A stretch of 64,000 nucleotides of DNA. It comes from Diphasiastrum complanatum (taxonomy: Eukaryota > Streptophyta > Lycopodiopsida > Lycopodiales > Lycopodiaceae). Under the pieces are notes generated by a model. The model was not told the DNA's origin, did no database searches, and saw nothing but the letters and a program-made list of their open reading frames with translations. Of this stretch, positions 56,401 to 64,000 are shown piece after piece. The stretch is from NCBI GenBank assembly GCA_029204225.1, contig CM055092.1, positions 60,263,401 to 60,327,400 of the forward strand, given 5' to 3'. The stretch's first letter is position 1; each line of letters opens with the position of its first letter. A program made the translations under genes and the position numbers.

Positions 56401-57600
56401 GACAATGCAATAAATATTTTTCTAAGGTGTTACTTAGGATAAGGGATGGTGTTCCGATAAGCATTCTGAAAAGGGTAATGGCAGACAATTTTTAATTCTA
56501 CTTGAAAAATAGTCTGGATGTAATTGTCTACTTTAGTCATACTTATGTAATTGTTGACTTTCAAGCATTGATTATACACTGTTAACTTTATAATTTTATA
56601 ACTTTGCGTAGAGCTAAAACAATGTTCGACTTTTTACTCATGATTTGGACAAAATTAGAGTCACCTAACTTGGTAATGACTACTTGTTGCGACATGGATA
56701 ACAACTGAGAATATGTGTAGACACTTGTTGTTCCACAATAATGTCCATGTTCTAACACAATTGTTGTTGTGGATGGATGCAGGTGAGCATATTCTCCTCA
56801 ACTCGGAGCTTTTGCTGGTTGTTAGGTTTGGTCAATATGATATGTTTGACTGTGATGACTCTATACGAATTTCATTAACTTTAAGATTTGTATATTTGGT
56901 TTTGTGGTGATAATGTGCAGTTTTGTTTAGATTTGTTAGGTTTTAAAACATATACACCACTCATGTGTTGGAGAGGATTCCCCTAAAAATCCAACCATAC
57001 TTGGCTAGATTCGCATTGTAACATTTTATTAACAATACTGGGTTTTCAGTGTTTCAAAGTTACTATTGACATTAAAATCTTACATGGGTTTGTATTTGTC
57101 TTTCATTGTCATGTCCCTTGCTACACTAGTTATTATAATGTGTATTGGACAAGGTATATTCATTGACAAGTTTCAAGTATGTGATTTTCTAACCATACGG
57201 CCTCCTACATTATGGTTGTAAGACTTGAGAAATGCTTCTCATGCAGTTATGTTACTGCTAGACTGATGTAAACTTTGGCTAGTATTGTGGACTAGTTCAA
57301 AATTTGGCTGGGAAAAATTATTGTTGTATCTTGGGGGTTTTCTCGGTTCTATGATGCTATTGACAAATCTTAGGACATATTTGATGGCATCATCCTTGAG
57401 AAAATATGGTTGTCTTTTGACTATTATGACACTATACGAATTTGATTGACTTTAAGATTCGTATATGTTTTATTGTGGCGATTATGTTTAGTTTAGTTTA
57501 GATTTGTTAGGTACAAACACACACACCACTCTTGTGTTGGGGAAGACTCCCCTGGAATATCCAACCATACTTGGCAAGATTTGCTTAGTAACATTTTTGT
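53432..57600. repeat. complex tandem repeat, three diverged units
   Basis: Landmarks recur in order at three places: TTGTGGACGGTAATG (53,811; 55,497; 56,370), GATGGTGTTCCGATA (53,882; 55,565; 56,446), GTGTAGACAC(C/T)TGT (54,147; 55,840; 56,714). Unit 1 spans about 53,432-55,265, unit 2 about 55,266-56,084 (shorter, lacks the second half), unit 3 about 56,085-57,600. Units 1 and 3 contain an inner duplication of about 560 bp (54,290/54,850 and 56,862/57,430). Each inner copy ends in a CA run of varying length. No protein motif is recognised. Confidence 0.9.
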
Positions 57601-58880
57601 ACACTTTTGGAAAGTATGGATATGCTCAAGGGTTATGCCACCAATGTATGACTTGTTGGATTTATTCAACAGTCACAAGGATTAGAATGGCATGGATTTG
57701 CCCTAATGCTTGCATACGTGTCCATGCCTATCCTATTTGCTAACTAGTTAGTCATTACAGTTAGCTTACAATATAGAGAAACAATAGGAAATATTTGATA
57801 GAGACCAATACTGCATATACTGCTCAACGACATATGCGTTGATATAGTTAAGTCGAGGTTTGGCCTATCACTATAATTTAAGCATGAATGAAAAAATTAC
57901 ACTATAATTTTCAAACTAGAATCACGTTGTTAAGTTGTTGAACTTATTTTGTATGTGGATAAAAATTGGCATTCATTGTTGGCACTTGTCTTCCTCATGT
58001 TGGGGGAGAAGGAGAGATAATGCGGAATAGGACGATAGCAGCAGGTAAGTAAGGTGACTGTCGAAGTTGTGGCTTGACACTCAAGCGCTGGTATCGACTG
58101 ACTCCCCCGATGAGGGCTGCTTTTGACTATTAGCAAGAACGATCTCGACGACGTCAATTGTCGGATAAGAAATGCACTTACGAACGCAATGAACATTAAT
58201 TGGAAGAAGTAGAATCGCGAGAGAATCATACAAAAAAAAAAAGAATTGATTATGTATGTCGATGTGTGTTAGAAGCAAAAGAATACCAACATTGTGGAAA
58301 AGCATTTGTATCTAAATCATCGAGCAAATGAAATGTTGTTCCACGTGTGGAAGTAGGAATTTCTTCAACAAAGAACATGATAAGAAACTCCAGAATGTGA
58401 ATCAATTATCCCACCGTATGCAATAACTAATACATTTTTACGAAAATATACATATACAAATAACGAACAAACAAACAAATTGGTATACATGCGATTTATG
58501 TAGAGCCTATCCAAACAACATAAAATACATAGTATTTTTTTCCGCCTAAATATCTCATAAACCTTTTTGTGTTAAACATCACTAAATTCACGTACTTTTT
58601 GTATCATTCAAATGAGCTCAAAATAATTCTCAACAAAAATTAGTTGACTAAGTAATTGCACATGTAGCTTGAGGACAAAATTGGATTTTCTTAAAGAGTG
58701 CACCTCATGCACTCATTGCACCATGTCAAGGGAGTGCAATGGTGCCATCTCACCATTGCTCCATCCTTAGGACAGATTTGCAATCTCACCATTGGGACAG
58801 GATTTTTTGATTGTATTCTTAGCCGCATATGCGAACCCTAGGTAGCCCCCACAAAGTTGGGTTGATAGTTATTGTTATAA
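57601..58880. other. no recognised feature
   Basis: AT-rich. Short frames without domains. The end merges with the promoter region of the transporter exon; TAATAATAATAG at 58,880 is a short repeat. Confidence 0.45.
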
Positions 58881-58894
58881 TAATAATAGAGAAA

Positions 58895-59052
58895 GAAGAT
58901 ACTTTGCTTCCAGCGCTTCTCTTCTCGTCTGCTCATTGCTTGCAGCCTGCAGGCGAGGTTTAGCCCCAATTTTCTCAGATCCCCTTTGCTGCCAATTACT
59001 TACTATTTGGCTGCGTGCGTCTTGGAAATAGAAAGAAATAAAGAAAGAAAGG
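58895..59052 (+). promoter_or_regulatory. 5' UTR/promoter-proximal region of the transporter
   Basis: A more GC-rich, C/T-containing block precedes the ATG, ending in an A/G-rich AAGAAAGAAAGG just before the start codon. This is typical of plant 5' UTRs. The transcription start is not determined. Confidence 0.45.
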
Positions 59053-59400
59053 ATGAAATTGAATGGTGATGGTGATGGTGATGATGATGATGATTTGGTG
59101 AAGATGGAGGGAGGGAGTGAGAGGTGGCTAACGATGGCACTGCTAAGTGTGGCATTGATGATGGAAAAAGCTGATGAGGTGCTGGTTCCTGCTGTTTATG
59201 CCGAAATGAGTTTGGAGTTCGATGTAGGACTAACGCAGTTGGGCGCGCTCACGTTCGCAAGAGCTTTGTTGCAGTCATTGGCAGCTCCGCTTGCTGCCTT
59301 CCTTGCCATGAGATACAATCGTGGACGCATTATCGGGCTCGGTGCTGCGTTCTGGGCCGTTTCTACAGCCCTTGTAGGCATATCTTCATCCTTTGAACAG
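59053..59400 (+). CDS. first exon of a plant major facilitator superfamily transporter
   Basis: 116 codons. An Asp/Gly-rich acidic N-terminus (GDGDGDDDDDLVKMEG) precedes three hydrophobic helices at about 26-46, 59-82 and 92-113. Residues 38-51 (MEKADEVLVPAVYA) and 59-70 (LTQLGALTFAR) match a plant MFS group related to spinster-type carriers. AAFLAMRYNRGRIIGLGA between helices 2 and 3 takes the place of MFS motif A. The exon ends SSFEQ followed by GTCCCGTG at 59,401, a splice donor, then a CT/CA repeat. The open frame to 59,505 is intron read-through. No later exon appears in the remaining 4.6 kb, so the intron is very long or the gene is broken. The substrate cannot be told. Confidence 0.75.
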
Positions 59401-60840
59401 GTCCCGTGCGCTCTCTCCCTCTCTCTCTCTCTCACACACACACACACAGATTATTCAGACTTTGGATTCTGCGCCTTAATTCTAGTTGCAGGAAACTCTA
59501 GGTAATGAGCACAATAGCGAGTACACAACAGCAAACGGAAATTCTGCTAAGCGTGATGATTCTTGCGTCAAAACGACCCGACACTGTCAATCACCAAAAT
59601 GAACATTGATAATTAACAGGTTGATGACACATCAGTTACTATGTTCAATGCTCGGATTGTGGGCTTATTATATAAGTAGGTAGATCTGGTAATTGGTCCA
59701 TATTTTTTGGTGACCCTAAGAATGTGGATCCTTTCTCCCTCCTGAGGAACAGCAAACTGAAGAGCAAAACCTACTATTGAATCGTTCATGCATAAATAAA
59801 TCAGTCTGAGGATGCAGAAGCCAGATGACAAGGCGAATTTGACGAACTCTGGACGAAAGCAAACGCTGAAAGAACTACTGGACAAAACCGATTACAAGAG
59901 TGTAGAAGATATCCTACTAGATGACTGATCTCGCTATGATTTCTATGTAAGTCGGTGCATATCTGATCAACACTCGATCTAATTATAGGATTGCAACAAT
60001 AATTTGACGTATTCGTTTTCACCAACATGTAGATAGTAAAACAGCCGTTAAAATAGACGGAACAAGTTCAGGAAGTAGATCATTGGCACTTGTGTTAAAA
60101 AAACCCAGATTGATGCCCAAACCCTGATTGACGACATGGCAGCCTAACTATTGCTTCTTGGTTTCCAAGGGGAGGCTCAAACTTGGGACATAAGCTTCAT
60201 AGCTCACATTAACATTCAAGATATGCCCTCCTCTTTATCAGTGCTCCCTTTCCCCCTTTCTTTCTCACAATTTTACACCCTTATCTTCCTTTTCAGAGTT
60301 TTCTTTTCGGTTTTTTGTCATTGTTTTTGTTTTGTCAGTCTTTGACTTATCCGTCTCTTGCACAGCCCATAAAAGCTCTAGATATCCATTTCCAGCCCTC
60401 TCAATGTCAGGCTTACTTGTTTCAAACCCTTATGATACTTTATACATTTCTTTTCAGCAATTTAGCTCTCAAAACAAACAACTTAATATTTGCAATTCTT
60501 TCAACGGGCAATCTAGATAAGAATTGTTTGCATTGCTTATCAACAGATCATATTCACATCCGACTGTCATGAGATCCAGAACCCAAACATTATTCTAAAC
60601 CAAAGCCTAAATTCCCCATAAACGCACATTTGCAAATTTGCTTCACAATCACTTTATTCTAGACAGAACCACCTTGAAAATAAGGTTTCTTTGGAAGAGC
60701 TCTTCATCAACCTCAATAACAATATTTGAGATCATCATCAAGTTCTCCGTACTTGGAGACAACAACTAGGAGGTAAGCCTGACTATTATCAAACTCATTT
60801 CATGGAGTTAGATATGGCAGGGTTCCCAATTTTCCACAAT
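59401..60840 (+). other. presumed start of a long intron
   Basis: Begins with GT and a (CT)n(CA)n run (59,413-59,449). No coding domain on either strand; frames near 59,613-59,885 (minus) and 60,151-60,345 (plus) lack recognisable motifs. Confidence 0.45.
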
Positions 60841-60849
60841 ATTTGGACT

Positions 60850-61600
60850 CAGGATTATCACACAACCTCATATTCACATTGGGTCAGAACCGGGTATCAT
60901 CACATATCAGTTGAGACTGGGAGGTTCCAAGAGAGGAGCAGATATGCCAGTTATGCTCTTTGGGTGAGGTGGAGTTAGAAGAGCATTTTATTTTCAGATG
61001 CCCTGTATACTATGAGATTCTAGGGAGATATTATTGCATGTTTCATGACACGCCCATCACACTACGATTGCTCATAGCTTATGAGGAGTCCCGCTATGTT
61101 GCACTTATGATACAAGAGATGTTCCTGCTATGACGAGATCTACGCCGGACAGATTAGCAGGGTCATCTTAGCTTTTAGCCTCAAATTACCTCCTTCTCTA
61201 GGAGGAGAACACACATACCTATTCATCGTGACGTATCAGTCATATTCACGTTGCAGCTTGAGTCATCCGACCTATCATGAGGAGACACACATCTCATCCT
61301 CCGACGTTAGTGGCTACCAGGATTACCTCATGCTACGGCTCGTATCACATCATTCTATAGCAGCAGCAAGGCATGATGACAGTGACATACCTCATTTCTG
61401 ACATTTAGTAGCACCCATGCTCGTAGATATCTTATCACATTTATTTCTGGTCATAGTACTTAGATTTGTTGTTTCTTTCGTTATTGTTTCGGTTTCATAC
61501 GCTCCTACTTTTACCACATACTTAACATGTACATTTACTAGTCTTATATGCCTTTTGGCATGGAAAAGACATTAATAAAGCTTTCTCTCTCTTATGATAA
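60850..61600 (+). mobile_element. LINE-like 3' remnant with RT-associated zinc finger
   Basis: Plus-strand RTGYHHISVETGRFQERS, a one-base shift, then CQLCSLGEVELEEHFIFRC and PVYYEILGRYYCMF. The CxxC...HxxxxC pattern with EEHF and RCPVY is that of the zf-RVT domain at the end of plant LINE ORFs, which binds nucleic acid. It is broken by frameshift and stops. Downstream sequence to about 61,590, including ATTAATAAAGC, is a likely 3' UTR, although no poly(A) tail is seen. Confidence 0.65.
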
Positions 61601-61847
61601 GATATCAGCAAAAATCAAAATAATACACAACTACAAGAAAATCAAACTTTGTTGTCTAATATGCTCGTCTATTCTTGTTCCATCCATTGTTTTGCTTTGA
61701 CCCGTTGGTAAGGAGGAGTTCCCATGGCGACGCCTAGTAGGACTCTCTTTACTCTTGTCTGACAAGTCACCGAGGGAAATGATGAGGATGTAGAAGTAGA
61801 TGTTAAAATATCAAAAAATTCTAAAACCTTGAAATGCCTGGAAACAT
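61601..61847. other. no recognised feature
   Basis: Short stretch before the C run. A 69-codon minus frame (61,669-61,878) runs into the C tract as poly-Gly and is not credible. Confidence 0.45.

Positions 61848-61876
<29 letters not shown>
61848..61876. repeat. 29-base C homopolymer
   Basis: Uninterrupted C run. Such long G/C homopolymers are rare in plants; length may be imprecise because of sequencing. Confidence 0.9.
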
Positions 61877-61878
<2 letters not shown>

Positions 61879-61886
61879 CTTAGCTT

Positions 61887-62168
61887 ATGTCTTCCCTGAA
61901 CAACTTGGTCATGTCCAAATTTGAAAGGATGGCGTCCCCTTTACCGAAAGAACGGGAGAAAAGAAGAAGGTATTTGAACTTGAGAGTGGTCGGCATGGAG
62001 GAGGAGAAAGAGGATACTAAAGCAATGGATGGCATCTTGTTAAGGGAAGAACAAGAAAAAAGACAAAAGGTTCTCAACTTGACGGTGGTTGGCATCAAGG
62101 AGGAAGAGAAAGGGGATGTTGAAGAAGTGGTGAGCAATTTTCTTATGTATATTGTGAGAATCTCTTAA
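61887..62168 (+). CDS. short ORF with duplicated charged segment, unknown
   Basis: 93 codons. Residues 20-45 (PKEREKRRRYLNLRVVGMEE) and 53-78 (REEQEKRQKVLNLTVVGIKE) are a tandem repeat: basic stretch, LNLxVVGxxEE, acidic stretch. The repeat suggests coiled-coil or gag-like sequence, possibly of a LINE or gypsy origin given neighbours. No start context or intron evidence; I do not recognise a family. Confidence 0.35.
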   Translation: MSSLNNLVMSKFERMASPLPKEREKRRRYLNLRVVGMEEEKEDTKAMDGILLREEQEKRQKVLNLTVVGIKEEEKGDVEEVVSNFLMYIVRIS

Positions 62169-63600
62169 CCTCTTTGCAGATGCATCAATCTCCAAATATA
62201 AAATGGAATCACGTGTACATCATAACAAGGATCAAGTGTGGTGGTAAAACATCTCCCAAGACTCCCAATTTGGATAGAGCTCCAAGAACACAAAGGGGAA
62301 GTGCAGTAGACTAAACCATAGAATCCTTTGGATTTCTAAGATATACCCAATCTCCAACTTGAAACTCCCGAGGCAATCTTTTCAAATTAGCAAAATGTTT
62401 TACTCGATCCTGGGCACTCAAAACATTTTCACGTGCTTACTGTAGCATTTCCTGCATTTCTCGCAAGAAGTCCACCACCTTTTGAACTTTAATCAACTCA
62501 GTTTCAATCGTTATTGGAGATCTAGGCTGAAAACCATACATAAGCATAAACGGGCTATATCCAGTAGCCGAATGCTTATTTTTTTCCATGCTTACAACAC
62601 TAACAGCCAGCATGCACATAGCTTTACCGGAAGAGTTATTATAAAAGCAGGGGAAAAAACAATGCATGTCGGGAAAAAATTCACTTTCTATTCCCCTACA
62701 CACAATCACTAAATTGGGTTGGGCAAGCTTCAATCCTACATTCCACACCGGAAAGAAGGATTCCGAACCCGCATGCAACCTCCAATTCAGTTCTAACCCT
62801 CACCAACCAAAAAAACAGCAAACTCGTCACTTCATGCACACAAACAGAAAAGCCAACATCAGACGAACAATCCTCAACCATTCCAAACCGATTCAACCAA
62901 AAAAGGCAATACACCTACTTGGAAGACCACTGATTTACGGAAATTTGCCGGATTGTCGTTTACGCAATTCACCACGAATCGGTCCACACCAAGCCACTCC
63001 ATGACCCGATTGGCTGCTCCGATACCAATATAACGTCTCCCAAGACTCCCAATCCGGATAGAGTTCCAAGAACACAAAGGGGAAGTGCAGTAGACTAAAC
63101 TAACCCAACCAATTCTAGATCTCCTCTGATCTAGCCCCTGAGCACTAGGGAATTTGGCAAATCCCAAAGATAGGAAGCACTTACCAATCCGACAGCGGCC
63201 GCAAACTCTCAATGATCCTCATGGACACGGGTGAGGGTATATATAGAGTGTAGAACCCACCCCGTCTGCCCATGCACTGAATCCACATGTAAGCATACTA
63301 TCAGCCCATTCCAAACTCCCACGCATGTCCATTGCATGTAGGTACCCCTAACCCATAATAGCCAAGACCTATTCAAAAGCACAATGCATGTACACCCTAT
63401 CCCATACTAGGATGCAACACACATGCTAATACCGCATGCGGGTGTGACCCCATGGTCCTACTCGACTATTATCCGGATTAGGCCCGGTCCCTACGTCCAA
63501 GGCACCCCCTAATGGTACAATCCCCCACTAGGGTCGTAATCTCTTTGCCTAATGTAAATTGTAAATTGCAATGTAAATATCAGTTATTGTGACTTATTTT
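62169..63600 (-). mobile_element. deleted gypsy element (minus strand)
   Basis: A minus-strand 5' LTR (about 63,600-63,031) is followed by primer-site-like TGGTATCGGAGCAGCC (63,029-63,014), leader, an integrase tail (62,630-62,325) and a copy of the LTR end (62,320-62,250). The piece at 62,250-62,320 matches 63,035-63,103 almost word for word (TCTCCCAAGACTCCCAAT, AGTGCAGTAGACTAAAC). Gag, protease and RT are missing. Confidence 0.75.
62325..62640 (-). pseudogene. gypsy integrase tail
   Basis: MEKNKHSATGYSPFMLMYGF, QPRSPITIETELIK, then after a stop LSAQDRVKHFANLKRLPREF and VGDWVYLRNPKDSM. The TGYSPF-x-L-x-YG block and the VGDWVYLR segment are those of gypsy integrase C-terminal parts. It is cut off by LTR sequence at 62,320. 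The part of the open frame above 62,640 is unrelated leader. Confidence 0.75.
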
Positions 63601-64000
63601 GAGATGGTTAAGGGGACACTGGGTCCCATGAGAGTCTAACCTCCTAAAAAGTAGGGAGGGGTGACCGGTCAACATGACACGTGTCATTTGCTCATTGGGA
63701 CACTTGTTCAATGTATGAGGGGCACGTGTCAGACATTCTACCTACGAGCTTGCCTGTGTCAGGGTACTACCAAGTGGCAATTGTTGACTATGCATGGAGT
63801 TTGCAACTTGTCAACGTTAGGATGTGTCAGAGTTAAGGGGTGCTTGAGGGGATATAGTGTGAGCCTTGCTAGGCATTTCCTATCTTATTCCTATGCAGCT
63901 ATGGTTGGGAGGAGACTTGCACTAGAGCTCTCATGTTTGCTTGTTGATTTATGTACATTTGCTTGAGATCAATAAAGTTTGTTGGGTATTTTTGTGTATT
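63601..64000. other. unassigned, promoter-like or LTR-like end
   Basis: Contains GACACGTGTC (63,677) and GGCACGTGTCAG (63,720), both with the ACGTG core of G-box/ABRE sites, and GATCAATAAAGTTTG near the end, a polyadenylation-like signal. A 101-codon plus frame (63,661-63,966) shows no domain. It could be part of an LTR. Confidence 0.35.

Noticed and set aside
53790-56910. Repeated 65-75 codon frames in the tandem repeat block
   Set aside because: They recur only because the DNA is repeated, and differ by frameshifts between units.
62666-63212. 112-codon frames on both strands
   Set aside because: Cover the leader, primer site and LTR of a deleted gypsy; composition is not protein-like and no motif is seen.

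Overview
The window comes from a repeat-rich land-plant nuclear genome. The evidence is plant-type Ty1/copia and Ty3/gypsy (chromodomain) retrotransposons with tRNA-iMet-like primer sites, a SIAMESE-RELATED (SMR) type cell-cycle inhibitor found only in plants, a major-facilitator exon interrupted by an intron, and long GA/CT, CA and TA microsatellites. Which plant group cannot be decided by eye; the low gene density and an unfinished intron of at least 4.6 kb point to a large genome.

Layout. 1-5.9 kb: a minus-strand gypsy remnant, then a plus-strand copia pseudogene fused to a gypsy integrase tail/chromodomain and its LTR. 6.1-9.5 kb: microsatellites, two minisatellites and a small coding remnant behind a GA tract. 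9.7-11.3 kb: degenerate minus-strand gypsy. 15.0-15.4 kb: the SMR-like gene, the only complete host gene seen. 15.9-16.4 kb: a 464-bp hAT-like non-autonomous DNA element with palindromic ends. 16.9-18.7 kb: a second copy of the microsatellite/minisatellite cassette, followed by a LINE 3' end with poly(A). 18.9-22.3 kb: 5' part of a plus-strand LTR element (1.1-kb LTR, TGGCGCC primer site, leader carrying a 24-bp repeat array, gag).

22.7-36.0 kb is a three-level nest: a minus-strand gypsy gag-protease region is split by a 10.06-kb plus-strand gypsy (5-bp target duplication AAACT), itself split by a 3.7-kb minus-strand copia element. 36.0-38.1 kb: another gag, followed by an LTR and a primer-site-like sequence. 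38.5-39.3 kb: an unrecognised gene-like reading frame. 39.5-44.0 kb: fragments of gypsy and copia, including a ~200-bp inverted repeat. 44.1-44.7 kb: a striking foldback array.

44,708-50,865 is the best-preserved mobile element: a complete Ty1/copia with an uninterrupted 1322-residue polyprotein, 682-bp LTRs that differ at only two positions by eye, and a perfect ACAAC target duplication. 52.7-57.6 kb: a gypsy LTR and a complex tandem repeat of about 4.2 kb. 58.9-59.4 kb: 5' UTR and first exon of a plant major-facilitator transporter. 60.8-62.2 kb: LINE 3' remnant, a 29-C run and a short repeated-peptide ORF. 62.2-63.6 kb: a deleted minus-strand gypsy.

The host genes do not form a pathway. 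The window is mainly a record of retrotransposon insertion, nesting, deletion and microsatellite growth around two isolated genes. No operon-like or defence-like system was found; the most unusual structures are the foldback array at 44.1-44.7 kb, the palindrome-expanded hAT-like element and the recurrent cassette.
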